Assembly: GCF_900116855.1 (NCBI RefSeq)
Contig: NZ_UETD01000004.1
Span: 116,066-180,065 of the forward strand
Source: Ruminococcus flavefaciens
Lineage (GTDB): Bacteria > Bacillota > Clostridia > Oscillospirales > Ruminococcaceae
DNA length: 64,000 nt
Reading direction: 5' to 3'
Shown one piece after another: positions 51,309-61,264 of this stretch. The translations under genes and the position numbers were made by a program. The first letter of the stretch is position 1, and each line of letters begins with the position of its first letter. The notes beneath the pieces are model-generated. The model searched no databases and had not been told where the DNA came from. It saw only the letters and a list, made by a program, of their open reading frames with translations.

Positions 51309-52226
51309 ATGAAGCGCTTTTTACTGAAGTCGCTGCCATTTGCGGCACTGCTGCTGGGACTGGCACTGCTGCTGTATCCGACGATCAGCGAGCATATCAA
51401 CGCAATGCACCAGTCGCACGCCATACAGGCGTACAACCGCATAGCAGAGTCAATGAGCGATGAGCAGCACGATCAGCTTATCAGGGCTGCAAACGACTAT
51501 AACAGCAGACTTGCCTCCACTAAGGACGCATTTTTCCACCCCGAGCTTGTGGAGGGCTACAACGATACGCTTGACATTACGGGAACGGGTATAATGGGAT
51601 ATGTCACCATTGAAAAGATCAAGGTGGAGCTTCCCATATACCACAGTGTTAATGATAACGTTCTTCAGATAGCGGCAGGACATCTGCCGGGGACGAGCCT
51701 TCCCGTAGGCGGCGTCGGTACGCATTCCGTATTGTCGGGACACAGAGGACTTCCGAGTGCAAGGCTTTTCACAGACCTTGACAAGATGGAGATAGGCGAC
51801 GTTTTTCATATAACGGTGCTGTCAGACGTCCTCACATATCAGGTGGATCAGATAAAGACCGTAAAGCCGTACGAGGTCGACGATCTTGCCATAGACCCGA
51901 ATGAGGATTACTGCACTCTGTTCACCTGTACTCCATACGGTATCAATTCTCACAGACTCCTTGTCAGGGGAAGGAGAATAGAGACCGCGGAGGAGATGAA
52001 GGTTTATGTAGCCAATGACGGCTTAATAATATCACCGATAATCGTAGCGCCTGTTATAGCAGCACCCATACTGCTTGTACTGTTCATCATTATGATGTTC
52101 GGCGGCGGAAAGAAGCGCAGGAACGCGGCGGAAAGGAGCCGCAGAGCCGTAGAGGAATATTTCAGAGGACTTGAAGCCTCTGAGAAAAATAATAAAAGGA
52201 GTGATGAGAATGCAGAAGGTCCGTAA
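51309..52226 (+). CDS. Class C sortase (pilus locus 2)
   Basis: Start set at ATG 51309 with AAGGAGC upstream. The 305-residue enzyme has an N-terminal membrane segment (about 5-24), His145 (LSGHRGLPSARLF), Cys207 and Arg216 (LFTCTPYGINSHRLLVRG), a second membrane span (about 244-263) and a basic cytoplasmic tail of about 40 residues. It is the pilin polymerase for the locus. The gene overlaps the following minor pilin gene by 17 bases. Confidence 0.94.
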   Translation: MKRFLLKSLPFAALLLGLALLLYPTISEHINAMHQSHAIQAYNRIAESMSDEQHDQLIRAANDYNSRLASTKDAFFHPELVEGYNDTLDITGTGIMGYVTIEKIKVELPIYHSVNDNVLQIAAGHLPGTSLPVGGVGTHSVLSGHRGLPSARLFTDLDKMEIGDVFHITVLSDVLTYQVDQIKTVKPYEVDDLAIDPNEDYCTLFTCTPYGINSHRLLVRGRRIETAEEMKVYVANDGLIISPIIVAPVIAAPILLVLFIIMMFGGGKKRRNAAERSRRAVEEYFRGLEASEKNNKRSDENAEGP

Positions 52227-53259
52227 AAGTGCCATATGCCTGTTAATGAGTATGCTTTGTATGCTGTTTGTGTTTTCTTTGGCGGCTCCCATAGATTTTT
52301 CCGCAGCCTCTGACAAGAGCATCACTCTTGAGTGTAAAAAAGATGACGTAATACTTAAAGGTATGCGCTGGAAGATCTACAGAGCAGGCGAAAGAGAAGG
52401 CGATTCTTTTGTACTGACAGGCGATTTTGCAGACTGTCAGGCAGACCTCGGGGATATGTCGGTGGAGAACATAAGCCATGCGGCACAGACTCTTGAGAGC
52501 TATGCGATACAGAAGAAGCTCGGCGCACTTGCAGAAGGCTATACGGACGAAAAAGGCGATGCTGTATTCAGCGGACTGTCCGACGGACTTTATCTTGCAG
52601 TAGGCTATCCTCTTGAGGACGGAGTCTACTACTATGAGCCCTCACCTCTGCTTATGGAGGTAAAGGGCGATGAGATCGGCACCACATATGACGCATATCC
52701 TAAGATAGTGAGAGTGACTCTCAGTGAACAGGTAACAGCATACACAGTCAGAAAAGTGTGGATAGATGACGACAACGCCTATGCAGCACGTCCGACCTAT
52801 GTAACTGTTGACATATTCAAGGATGAGGAGCTCTACGACACCGTAACTCTTGATGAGAGCAATGATTGGCAGTATCGCTGGGTAGCTCTCGACAATTCTT
52901 CACAGTGGAGAGTTGCCGAGCGTGTAGTTCCCACTGATTATGAGGTCAGGGTCGAGCACACGGAAACACAGTTCCTTATAAGGAACCGCCACAAGACCGT
53001 TACTGAAATAACCACAACAGATACGACCACAACGACTACGACCACAACTACGACAACATCGGTAACGACAGGCGGAAGCTCCGAAAAGACAACTGCTCCC
53101 CAGACAACAGTTCCTCCCACAAGCACAACGACGACTACCACAAAGGAGAAGATACCTCAGACGGGACAGCTCTGGTGGCCTGTGCTTCCCATGGGAATAG
53201 GCGGACTGATGTTCGTCGGACTCGGCATCTCAATGAAGCCGAGAAAGAAGAACGACTAA
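52210..53259 (+). CDS. Minor (likely basal) pilin with Cna-B domain and IPQTG anchor
   Basis: A 349-residue precursor; ATG 52204 or 52210 lie behind AAAGGAG. Signal peptide about 5-35 (ends FSAAS), an N-terminal pilin domain (about 38-185, GLYLAVGYPL...YYYEPSPLLM), a Cna-B domain (about 190-270, VRKVWIDDDNAYAARPTYVTV), then a ~45-residue Thr-rich linker, IPQTG, membrane span and KPRKKND. The IPxTG motif differs from LPxTG in the other pilins; in known pili such variants mark the basal subunit linked to the wall by the housekeeping sortase. It is the last gene of the locus. Confidence 0.88.
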   Translation: MQKVRKSAICLLMSMLCMLFVFSLAAPIDFSAASDKSITLECKKDDVILKGMRWKIYRAGEREGDSFVLTGDFADCQADLGDMSVENISHAAQTLESYAIQKKLGALAEGYTDEKGDAVFSGLSDGLYLAVGYPLEDGVYYYEPSPLLMEVKGDEIGTTYDAYPKIVRVTLSEQVTAYTVRKVWIDDDNAYAARPTYVTVDIFKDEELYDTVTLDESNDWQYRWVALDNSSQWRVAERVVPTDYEVRVEHTETQFLIRNRHKTVTEITTTDTTTTTTTTTTTTSVTTGGSSEKTTAPQTTVPPTSTTTTTTKEKIPQTGQLWWPVLPMGIGGLMFVGLGISMKPRKKND

Positions 53260-53315
53260 TTGAAAAGTTCAGCGCTCAGCGCTGAGATACCTCGGAAGGA
53301 AATGGAAGGGGTAAA

Positions 53316-53350
53316 GGCTGTCGGTACGAAAGTGCCGGCAGCTTTTTTTG
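53316..53350 (+). terminator. Terminator of pilus locus 2
   Basis: An 11-bp stem (53317-53327 with 53332-53342, two G-T wobbles) closes a GAAA loop and is followed by TTTTTTT. The rest of 53260-53542 shows no gene. Confidence 0.88.
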
Positions 53351-53542
53351 CAGCTGTAAGATGCAGCTGTCGGGAAATATTTCGCGGAGCTTCTTCAAAA
53401 CGCGACAGGATAAACGGGAAGCCCTTGTCGGAAAATGCTGCCAAAAGCGGCTTTTTTTCGGGAAACCTCGGTATTTAGCGTGAATTATTCCTTTCCCGAA
53501 AGGGATGCAGGTGATATACTTTTTTCATAGGAGGATTCTGCT

Positions 53543-54445
53543 ATGAAGAAACTGATAATGCTTGCCGTCGCTGCACTGACGCTGACAGGCGGCGGGGACA
53601 GCGCCGAGAAGGCTCACGGGAGCAGCTACGATTACACGATAATAGACGGCGAGGTCACAATCGTAGGCTTCACGGGGGAGCCTGTATACATAGATATCCC
53701 TGATTTTATCGAGGGGTGCCCCGTTACTGAGGTGAGGGACAACGCATTCTACAACTGCCACACCTTGAAGTGGATAAGGCTTCCCGACACGGTAGAGAAG
53801 ATAGGTCATCACAGCTTTTACGCCTGCTACGAGCTGGAGAGCGTTATCCTGCCCGACGGGCTGGAGGAGATAGGCATGGGGTGCTTCTGCGGCTGCGGAG
53901 CGCTTTCCTATGTGGAGCTTCCCGAGACCCTGAAAGTCCTGCCCGATTCCTGCTTCCGAGCCTGCACATCTCTTACTGCGGCGGAGCTTCCGGAGAGCCT
54001 TGAGACCATGGATAAGTTCTGCTTTGCAGGCTGTACAGAGCTAAAAAGGCTTGACACAGGTGACTCTCTTGTGACTATCGGTGAAAGGGCTTTTTATATG
54101 TGCCGAGGACTGGAAAAGATTTATATACCGCCGTCTGTGAAGACCATAGGTGCCGAGGCTCTTGGCTGGGACTGCGACGGTAATCTTATGAAAAAGCAGA
54201 CTGAGCTGGTTATCCTCGGAGAAACAGGCACGGAAGCGGAAAGATACGCCCGTGATAACGATCTGACGTTCATGGCAGAGGAGCCCTCTGCGGCAGCCTT
54301 TGCGGAGCTTCAGCCCATTGATGAGGGCATACCCGCGGCGGCGTGGGCAGGACTTGCAGTGTTCGGAGCACTGGGCACAGCGGTACTATGGCTGGTATTC
54401 GGAAAGGGCAGCGGTGACAGCTTAAATAATGAAGACAAAGACTGA
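53543..54445 (+). CDS. BspA-type leucine-rich repeat surface protein
   Basis: A 300-residue protein with a short N-terminal signal (about 1-18), five to six ~23-residue LRR_5 repeats (about 60-215; units such as AFYNCHTLKWIRLPDTVEKI and SFYACYELESVILPDGLEEI), a linker and a C-terminal membrane segment (about 265-285). BspA-like repeats of Firmicutes mediate binding to proteins or surfaces. No LPxTG motif is present, so the C-terminal span is the anchor. It is monocistronic with AGGAGG before the ATG. Confidence 0.88.
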   Translation: MKKLIMLAVAALTLTGGGDSAEKAHGSSYDYTIIDGEVTIVGFTGEPVYIDIPDFIEGCPVTEVRDNAFYNCHTLKWIRLPDTVEKIGHHSFYACYELESVILPDGLEEIGMGCFCGCGALSYVELPETLKVLPDSCFRACTSLTAAELPESLETMDKFCFAGCTELKRLDTGDSLVTIGERAFYMCRGLEKIYIPPSVKTIGAEALGWDCDGNLMKKQTELVILGETGTEAERYARDNDLTFMAEEPSAAAFAELQPIDEGIPAAAWAGLAVFGALGTAVLWLVFGKGSGDSLNNEDKD

Positions 54446-54502
54446 CCATTAATTGCGTTTTCATTAAAACAGACCATTTTTAGGAATGTTTCATAAAATC
54501 CC

Positions 54503-54531
54503 TTGCAATTTCACAGAAAATGTGCTATTAT
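54503..54531 (+). promoter_or_regulatory. Promoter of the GH26-GH9 operon
   Basis: TTGCAA (54503-54508), 17-bp spacer, TATTAT (54526-54531). The ~90-base AT-rich leader contains TTAAGCTT and its complement TTAAGCTT about 30 bp apart (near 54549 and 54585). Confidence 0.7.
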
Positions 54532-54628
54532 AAATTTGGAAGTATGCGTTAAGCTTATAGTTTAATTTAGGCACTTAAATTTTAAGCTTGATATTGAAAA
54601 TTTAATATTCCGATCTGGAGGGATCAAT

Positions 54629-56536
54629 TTGAAGAAAGAGATTATAAAGCGGTCAGCCTGCACTGTGGCGGCTGCTTTCATCGCTGTGGCGGCGATGAGT
54701 TTTCCCTCTGCCATGAAAGACGGGAAAAGTGCTTCGGCAGCGGACACTGTGCTGAAGTACGAATTCGAGGACGGCAAGACCTCGGGCGGCAAGTTCTATA
54801 CCTCGGGGGTAAAAAGCAAGCCCGATGCCGATGTGAAATGGGAGATTTCCGAATTCTCGGGAAGCGGCTTTGCGTACCTCGACCAGAAGGGTACCACTAT
54901 CAGCGTTGATGTGGAGGTGCCTGCGGACGGGCTTTACGAGCTGACTATCTGTTACTGTGAGCCCACCGACCTCAACAAGAAGGTCCAGTACCTGAACGTA
55001 AACGGCGTTAATCAGGGAGAAGTCAGCTTTCCCTTCAACACAAAGTTCGAGGAGACCTCGGGCGGCGTGGTGAACCTTAAAAAGGGAAAGAACACCATTG
55101 AGCTGAAGGCTTACTGGGGCTATGCGTATTACGACTACCTCACATTGAAGCCCGCATCCGAAAAGCTCACCAAACTGAGTCCCGACAGGACGCTTTCAAA
55201 CCCGAATGCATCCGACTCGGCAAAAAGGCTGTACAGCTACCTCTGTGACACCTACGGAAACCATATCATCGCAGGTCAGCAGGAGTACTGCGGCGAGCAC
55301 AACTACAACATCAACGCCGACCCGACCACCAAGAATTACATTGTGGACAATGAGGCGGAATTCCAGTATATTGAAAAGACAACAGGCAAGCAGCCTGCCA
55401 TCAGAGGCATCGACCTGCTGGCGTATAACTCCACCTCGACGTGGCGTGACCACGCTCCCGAGAGAGCTATACAGTGGGTAAACGAGTACAAGGGCATAGC
55501 TACTCTCACATGGCACTGGAACGTGCCCCTTGAAAAGGGAAGCGAGGAAACAGCCTTCTATGTGAAGTCTGCGGCGGCTACATATACCACCTTCAGCATA
55601 TCCAAAGCCCTTGAGGAGGGCACTTGGGAGCACGAGGTGCTGCTGGCGGACATAGATGTTCTGGCGACAGAGCTGAAAAAGCTTAAAGAAGCCGATGTTC
55701 CCGTGCTGTGGAGACCTCTCCACGAAGCCGAGGGCGGCTGGTTCTGGTGGGGCGCAGAGGGACCCGAGCCCTGCAAAGAGCTGTACAGGCTCCTATATGA
55801 CAAGCTCACCAACGAGTACGGTCTGGACAACCTTATCTGGGTGTGGACGGGCTATACCTTCCCCACATCTGCCGCATGGTACCCCGGAAACGACGTGGTG
55901 GATATAGTGGGCTACGACAAGTACAATGCAGCGGACGGAATGCCCAATCTCAGCTCTATATCGTCCACATTCTACAGCCTCGTACAGAGCACGGACTGCC
56001 ACAAGATGGTGACGATGTCCGAAAACGACTCCATACCGTCGCTGGAGAACCTTGTTAACGACAAGGCTGCATGGCTGTATTTCTGCCCGTGGTACATGAA
56101 TTTTCTCACCAGCGAGCAGAACAACCCTGTGGACAATCTCAAGGAGATATACAACAGCGATTACTGTATAACTCTTGATGAGCTGCCCGACCTGAAGAAG
56201 TACCCCATAAATGAGGGAGATGCTCCTTCAAAGACAACAACGGCAGTGACGACGACAGCGGTGACAACTACTTCGACCACATCACAGCTCCCTTCGGACA
56301 GCGATTATATGAAGGGCGATGTTAACTGTGACGGAACAGTTGAGCTGGCTGACGCTATATTGATAATGCAGTCTCTTGCGAACCCGAACAAATACGGTAC
56401 TGACGGCAGCGATGAGCAGCACATCACCGAAAAGGGACAGCGCAACGGAGACGTTGACAAAGACGTTGTGGGCATAACTGCCAACGACGCACTGGAGATA
56501 CAGAGATATCTCCTCAGGCTTACAAAATGGGATTAA
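54629..56536 (+). CDS. GH26 beta-mannanase with CBM35-like module and type I dockerin
   Basis: A 635-residue exported enzyme; TTG start 7 bases after CTGGAGGG. Signal peptide about 1-37, a CBM35-like beta-sandwich (about 40-178, YEFEDGKTSGG ... YYDYLTL) and a GH26 catalytic domain (about 185-520) follow, with acid/base Glu366 in WRPLHEAEGGWFWWG and nucleophile Glu465 in MVTMSENDS. A Thr linker leads to a dockerin (about 563-635) with two repeats (GDVNCDGTVELADAILIMQS and NGDVDKDVVGITANDALEIQ). It cleaves beta-1,4-mannan, and the dockerin would attach it to a cellulosome scaffoldin. The GH9 gene follows after 35 bp. Confidence 0.95.
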   Translation: MKKEIIKRSACTVAAAFIAVAAMSFPSAMKDGKSASAADTVLKYEFEDGKTSGGKFYTSGVKSKPDADVKWEISEFSGSGFAYLDQKGTTISVDVEVPADGLYELTICYCEPTDLNKKVQYLNVNGVNQGEVSFPFNTKFEETSGGVVNLKKGKNTIELKAYWGYAYYDYLTLKPASEKLTKLSPDRTLSNPNASDSAKRLYSYLCDTYGNHIIAGQQEYCGEHNYNINADPTTKNYIVDNEAEFQYIEKTTGKQPAIRGIDLLAYNSTSTWRDHAPERAIQWVNEYKGIATLTWHWNVPLEKGSEETAFYVKSAAATYTTFSISKALEEGTWEHEVLLADIDVLATELKKLKEADVPVLWRPLHEAEGGWFWWGAEGPEPCKELYRLLYDKLTNEYGLDNLIWVWTGYTFPTSAAWYPGNDVVDIVGYDKYNAADGMPNLSSISSTFYSLVQSTDCHKMVTMSENDSIPSLENLVNDKAAWLYFCPWYMNFLTSEQNNPVDNLKEIYNSDYCITLDELPDLKKYPINEGDAPSKTTTAVTTTAVTTTSTTSQLPSDSDYMKGDVNCDGTVELADAILIMQSLANPNKYGTDGSDEQHITEKGQRNGDVDKDVVGITANDALEIQRYLLRLTKWD

Positions 56537-56571
56537 AATTGCTTCAGATTATAAAAGGGAGGAATAATACT

Positions 56572-59238
56572 ATGAAGCTTTCAAAGAAGATAATCGCCGC
56601 AGCGCTGAGTGCTGCTACGGCGGCAGTCTCAATGGCATCGTCGATGCCCATACAGGCTGCGGACACTGAGACGGAGCAGCAGTTCTGCGCCCCCATCAGT
56701 GAAGTAGTCACAGACTCAGGTCTGGATATAGACTACGCAAGAGCACTCCAGTATTCGCTCTATTTCTACGATGCGAATATGTGCGGAGACGATGTTGAAG
56801 GCAAAAACCTTCTTCCTTGGAGAGGAAACTGCCACACTTATGATGCACACGTTCCGCTTACACCATGGGACGGAAAGAAGGATAAGAGCACCAAGAGCGG
56901 CGTAAATCTTTCAGCGTCATTTATCGAGAAGTACAAGGATATCCTTGACCCCGACGGCGACGGCACTGTTGACGTAGCGGGCGGATTCCACGACGCAGGT
57001 GACCACGTTGAGTTCGGTATGCCCGAAAACTACACCGCAGCAACTCTCGCATGGGATTACTACGAGTACAAGGACGTTTTCAAGCAGCTCGGACAGGATG
57101 CTCACATGGAGACCATTCTCCGCCACTTCAACGATTACCTTATGAAGTGTACCTTCCGGGACAAGGACGGCAAGGTCATAGCACACTGCTATCAGGTAGG
57201 TCTCGGTGAGATCGACCATAAGATCTGGAACAATCCCGAGGTAGACACAATGCCTCGTCCTGCTTTCTTCCTGACAGCCGACAAGCCTCAGATCGACTAC
57301 GCTGTATCTGCCTGTGCTTCACTGGCTATCAACTATCTCAATTTCAAGGACTCAGATCCCGAGTATGCAGAGAAGTCACTTGACTATGCAAAGGCACTCT
57401 GGAACTTCACAAACGATGCGATAAAGGCATTCCCGCCCTCAGAGAAAAAGGATTCGGATCCTCTGCTCTCCGATAACAATGACGGACCCGGAGAGTTCTA
57501 CGGCTCAAGCAAGTGGGAAGATGACTACTGCTGGGCAGCAGCGTGGATATACATGGCAACAGAGGATAAGACAGCTCTTGAGCTGGCTGCACCCTACTTT
57601 GATTACTATGCACCCTCAGGCTGGTGCTACTGCTGGAACGATATGTGGTCAGGCGCAGGCGTTATGTGGGCAGTTATCAATCAGGAACACCCCGATCTTG
57701 ACCTTGTACAGATGGTAAGAGACGCACAGGGCAAGAACCAGTATGTATTCGATAACTTCTGGGACAATGACTGTGTAGGTAAGTGCCTCAAGACATGGCA
57801 GCAGAAAGAGACCAAGGGCGGTTTCGCATTCCTCAACGAGTGGGGAAGCTGCCGTTACAATACAGCAATGCAGCTCATCTGCCTCCTGTACGACAAGTAC
57901 AACAACAACGGTCAGGCAAGTGAGTGGAGCAAATGGGCTCAGACCCAGATGGACTACGTTCTGGGAAAGAATGATATCAAATTCAAGGAGACCGAGAAGA
58001 TGACAGTTCTTGCGGGCAAGAACGGTACACACGGTCCCAGATCCTTCGTTGTCGGCTACAATGATACGTCCGTAAAGAATCCTCACCACCGTGCAGCATC
58101 AGGACTTCTCATGGCTGAGGATCCCCGTGAGCAGAAGCACATCCTCTGGGGCGCACTTGCAGGCGGTCCCGATGATGCAGATGCACACAGCGACAGCACA
58201 AATGACTGGAGAGAGAACGAGGTAACCATCGACTATAACGCAGCCTTCGTAGGCGCTTGTGCAGGTATGTACAAGATGTTCGGAACACCCGAGATGGCAG
58301 TTACCGAGAACTTCCCTCCTCTTGACGAAAAGAGAGTATACGGCGGCGGTTCGGAAGGCGGCGGAAGCGGCTACTGGGTAGAGGCACTCGGTATCGACAA
58401 GCCCAACAAGAACGGCGACGGTGCAGGAACCACACAGATATCATTCAAGGTACTCACAGGTGAGACATCACCTTCAAAGAAGACATCAGTACGCTACTAC
58501 TTCAACATCAGCGAGATGAAGAACGGAATCGACGGACTGAAGGAAGTCCGCGAGCTCTACGATCAGTCAAGCACTGAGGCAGGCGACGAGGGCGCAGACG
58601 GCGTTATCTCAGGACCTTTCAAGTACGATAAGGTGCCGGATACATATTATGTAGAGGTAACATGGGACGGCTACGTTATCGCAAACTCAGGCAAGAAGTA
58701 CCAGTTTGACCTCGGTATGTACTACGGAGACTTCTGGGATCCTACAAATGACTGGAGCTATGAGGGACTGAAGATAGGTGACAGCGGCGATTTCTTCGCA
58801 GTTGATGATCCTCCGGAGGAAAAAGCAGATCACATCTGTATCTACGCTGACGGCGTTCTGGTAGGCGGTATCGAGCCTGACGGAACGGAGCCGGCACCCA
58901 AGGAGGACAAGACCACCACAACTACAACAGCACCCAAGACGACCACGACTACAACTACAACAAAGGTAACAACAACAACTACCGTTACTGCAACTGCTCC
59001 CGACGGCAAGGTGGTACGCGGTGATGCAAACTGTGACAGCAATGTCGAGCTTGCAGACGCTATCCTTGTTATGCAGTCGATTGCAAGCCCCAACAAGTAC
59101 GGCGTAGGTGGATCGTTTGAGAACTGCCTTACCGAGCAGGGAAGACTGAACGGCGATGTTGACGGAGAGCAAGGTCTTACCGGCAACGATGCGCTGGAGA
59201 TACAGCTCTTCCTCCTTCACAAGAAAAAAACACTCTGA
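56572..59238 (+). CDS. GH9 endoglucanase with CBM3-like module and type I dockerin
   Basis: Start set at ATG 56572 behind AAAGGGAGG. The 888-residue enzyme has a signal peptide (about 1-28, IQAAD), a GH9 domain (about 45-590) with catalytic Asp141/Asp144 in FHDAGDHVEF, HHRAASG, and the acid Glu550 in NEVTIDYNAAF, then a CBM3c-like module (about 600-775, VEVTWDG, DFWDPTNDWSYEGL). A Thr-rich linker (about 785-815) and a dockerin (about 817-888) with GDANCDSNVELADAILVMQS and NGDVDGEQGLTGNDALEIQ repeats end the protein. GH9-CBM3c enzymes are processive endoglucanases. It is co-transcribed with the mannanase. Confidence 0.96.
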   Translation: MKLSKKIIAAALSAATAAVSMASSMPIQAADTETEQQFCAPISEVVTDSGLDIDYARALQYSLYFYDANMCGDDVEGKNLLPWRGNCHTYDAHVPLTPWDGKKDKSTKSGVNLSASFIEKYKDILDPDGDGTVDVAGGFHDAGDHVEFGMPENYTAATLAWDYYEYKDVFKQLGQDAHMETILRHFNDYLMKCTFRDKDGKVIAHCYQVGLGEIDHKIWNNPEVDTMPRPAFFLTADKPQIDYAVSACASLAINYLNFKDSDPEYAEKSLDYAKALWNFTNDAIKAFPPSEKKDSDPLLSDNNDGPGEFYGSSKWEDDYCWAAAWIYMATEDKTALELAAPYFDYYAPSGWCYCWNDMWSGAGVMWAVINQEHPDLDLVQMVRDAQGKNQYVFDNFWDNDCVGKCLKTWQQKETKGGFAFLNEWGSCRYNTAMQLICLLYDKYNNNGQASEWSKWAQTQMDYVLGKNDIKFKETEKMTVLAGKNGTHGPRSFVVGYNDTSVKNPHHRAASGLLMAEDPREQKHILWGALAGGPDDADAHSDSTNDWRENEVTIDYNAAFVGACAGMYKMFGTPEMAVTENFPPLDEKRVYGGGSEGGGSGYWVEALGIDKPNKNGDGAGTTQISFKVLTGETSPSKKTSVRYYFNISEMKNGIDGLKEVRELYDQSSTEAGDEGADGVISGPFKYDKVPDTYYVEVTWDGYVIANSGKKYQFDLGMYYGDFWDPTNDWSYEGLKIGDSGDFFAVDDPPEEKADHICIYADGVLVGGIEPDGTEPAPKEDKTTTTTTAPKTTTTTTTTKVTTTTTVTATAPDGKVVRGDANCDSNVELADAILVMQSIASPNKYGVGGSFENCLTEQGRLNGDVDGEQGLTGNDALEIQLFLLHKKKTL

Positions 59239-59252
59239 TATAATTTACCGAA

Positions 59253-59287
59253 AGCGGCTGTACAGAAATGTGCAGCCGCTTTGCTTT
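59253..59287 (+). terminator. Terminator of the GH26-GH9 operon
   Basis: A 12-bp stem (59253-59264 with 59269-59280, one G-T wobble) closes a GAAA tetraloop, followed by TTGCTTTG. Confidence 0.87.
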
Positions 59288-59329
59288 GCGGATTTTCACA
59301 AAACTTTCATTTCTCTCACAATTTACCTG

Positions 59330-59358
59330 TTGTATTTTCACAGGGAGTATGTTATAAT
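59330..59358 (+). promoter_or_regulatory. Promoter of ftsH
   Basis: TTGTAT (59330-59335), 17-bp spacer, TATAAT (59353-59358), 33 bp before the ATG. Confidence 0.72.
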
Positions 59359-59390
59359 TTTGTCGTACTTGATGTAGGAGATGAATTCAT

Positions 59391-61223
59391 ATGAATGAAG
59401 AAAAAAATCCGCGTAAGCAGTATGCGGTCTACATAGTGATATGTCTGGTGCTGCTGATGATATTCAACGCGCTTGTAATGCCGAGACTTACGCAGGCTTC
59501 CGTAAAGGACGCTGATTACAGCTTTTTCCTTGACTGCATAGACGAGGGAAGCGTCAGAAAGGTGCAGATCGAGGATACCGAGATAACCTTCACCGTCGAG
59601 GAGGACGGCAGGGAGCAGGCTTACTCCACGGTACGCATAGACGACGCGGACCTTGTGACGAGGCTCCACGAGAGCGGAGATGTGGAGTTCACAGGCAAGC
59701 TTCAGCAGCAGAGCCCTCTCAGAGGCTTCCTTCTTGGCTGGATAATCCCGATGATATTCCTGTTTGTTCTCTGGAACCTGCTTTTCAAGAGCCTTGGAAA
59801 ACGTATGGGCGGACTTGGCAATGCCATGTCCTTTGGCAAGAGCAATGCCAAAATATATGTAAAGGCGCAGACCGGCAAGACCTTTGCGGACGTAGCAGGA
59901 CAGGACGAAGCCAAGGAAGCGCTGGCTGAGATAGTGGACTTTCTCCACAATCCGGGCAAGTACGCCGAGATAGGCGCCGATCTTCCCAAGGGAGCACTGC
60001 TTGTTGGACCTCCCGGTACGGGAAAGACCTTGCTTGCACAGGCAGTTGCAGGCGAGGCAGAGGTGCCGTTTTTCTCCATATCGGGCTCCGAGTTCGTGGA
60101 GATGTTTGTGGGAATGGGTGCTGCGAAGGTCCGTGACCTGTTCAGTCAGGCAACGGAAAAGGCTCCCTGCATAGTGTTTATCGACGAGATAGACACCATA
60201 GGCAAGAAGCGTGACGGGCAGATGGGCAGCAACGATGAGCGCGAGCAGACCCTCAACCAGCTTCTCACGGAGATGGACGGCTTTGACGGCAAAAAAGGCG
60301 TAGTTATCCTTGCCGCCACCAACCGACCCGAGTCCCTTGACCCTGCGCTGCTGAGACCGGGACGCTTTGACAGGCGCATCCCCGTGGAGCTCCCCGACCT
60401 TGCAGGGCGAGAGTCTGTGCTGAAAGTTCACGCCAAAAAGGTAAAGCTTGCTGACGGAATTGACTTCAACGCCGTAGCGAGGGCGACAGCAGGAGCATCG
60501 GGCGCCGAGCTTGCCAACATTGTCAACGAAGCGGCTCTGAGAGCCGTAAGGAATGGCAGGAGCGCCGTGAACCAGTCCGACCTTGAGGAGAGCGTTGAGG
60601 TAGTCATCGCAGGCTATCAGCGCAAAAACGCAGTCATCTCCCAGAAGGAGAAGGAGATAATAGCCTATCACGAGGTAGGGCACGCCCTTGTAGCGGCAAT
60701 GCAGAAGGACTCCGCGCCCGTGCATAAGATAACCATAATCCCCAGAACATCGGGAGCTCTCGGCTACACCATGCAGGTGGACGAGAACGAGAAGTTCCTT
60801 TTGTCAAAGGAGGAGGCGCTCAGCAAGATAGCCACCCTCACAGGCGGACGTTCGGCAGAGGAGCTTATCTTCAACACTTGTACCTCGGGAGCCTCCAACG
60901 ATATCGAGCAGGCGACAAAGCTTGCCCGCGCCATGGTCACACGCTACGGCATGAGCAGCAAGTTTGACATGATAGCCCTTGAGACCGTGAACAATCGCTA
61001 CCTCGGCGGGGATGCCTCGTTGGTATGCTCTCCGGAAACAGCGGCAAAGATAGATGATGAGGTCAATAGCATCGTAAGGAATGCTCATACCAAGGCAGTA
61101 CAGATACTCACCGACAATATCGGCAAGCTCCATGAGATAGCCCGTTTTCTCCTTGAAAGAGAGACCATCACAGGAGAGGAGTTCATGGCTATACTCCACA
61201 AGGAGCCGCTGGTGACTGCATAA
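59391..61223 (+). CDS. ftsH: FtsH-family ATP-dependent zinc metalloprotease
   Basis: A 610-residue membrane protease. Two membrane segments (about 12-31 and 107-128) flank an ~75-residue external domain. AAA module: Walker A GPPGTGKT, Walker B IVFIDEID, and the second region of homology [20 protein letters not shown]. The protease domain has zinc motif HEVGH ([13 protein letters not shown]) and a downstream Asp ligand region. It degrades membrane and short-lived cytoplasmic proteins. It is somewhat shorter at the C-terminus than E. coli FtsH. Followed 41 bp later by spoIIR, probably in one transcript. Confidence 0.96.
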   Translation: MNEEKNPRKQYAVYIVICLVLLMIFNALVMPRLTQASVKDADYSFFLDCIDEGSVRKVQIEDTEITFTVEEDGREQAYSTVRIDDADLVTRLHESGDVEFTGKLQQQSPLRGFLLGWIIPMIFLFVLWNLLFKSLGKRMGGLGNAMSFGKSNAKIYVKAQTGKTFADVAGQDEAKEALAEIVDFLHNPGKYAEIGADLPKGALLVGPPGTGKTLLAQAVAGEAEVPFFSISGSEFVEMFVGMGAAKVRDLFSQATEKAPCIVFIDEIDTIGKKRDGQMGSNDEREQTLNQLLTEMDGFDGKKGVVILAATNRPESLDPALLRPGRFDRRIPVELPDLAGRESVLKVHAKKVKLADGIDFNAVARATAGASGAELANIVNEAALRAVRNGRSAVNQSDLEESVEVVIAGYQRKNAVISQKEKEIIAYHEVGHALVAAMQKDSAPVHKITIIPRTSGALGYTMQVDENEKFLLSKEEALSKIATLTGGRSAEELIFNTCTSGASNDIEQATKLARAMVTRYGMSSKFDMIALETVNNRYLGGDASLVCSPETAAKIDDEVNSIVRNAHTKAVQILTDNIGKLHEIARFLLERETITGEEFMAILHKEPLVTA

Positions 61224-61264
61224 ACCGTAAAAAACTGCCAATGATAGCCGATGAGGTGATACTA

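Noticed and set aside
53020..53150. ACN-rich trinucleotide runs (also at 40125-40160, 56235-56285 and 58915-58990)
   Set aside because: They encode Thr-rich linkers in frame in exported proteins. They are low-complexity coding sequence, not CRISPR or a mobile repeat.
59352..60725. 457-residue open frame on the minus strand
   Set aside because: It is antisense to ftsH, whose AAA and HExxH motifs prove the plus-strand frame. No start signal or recognisable family.
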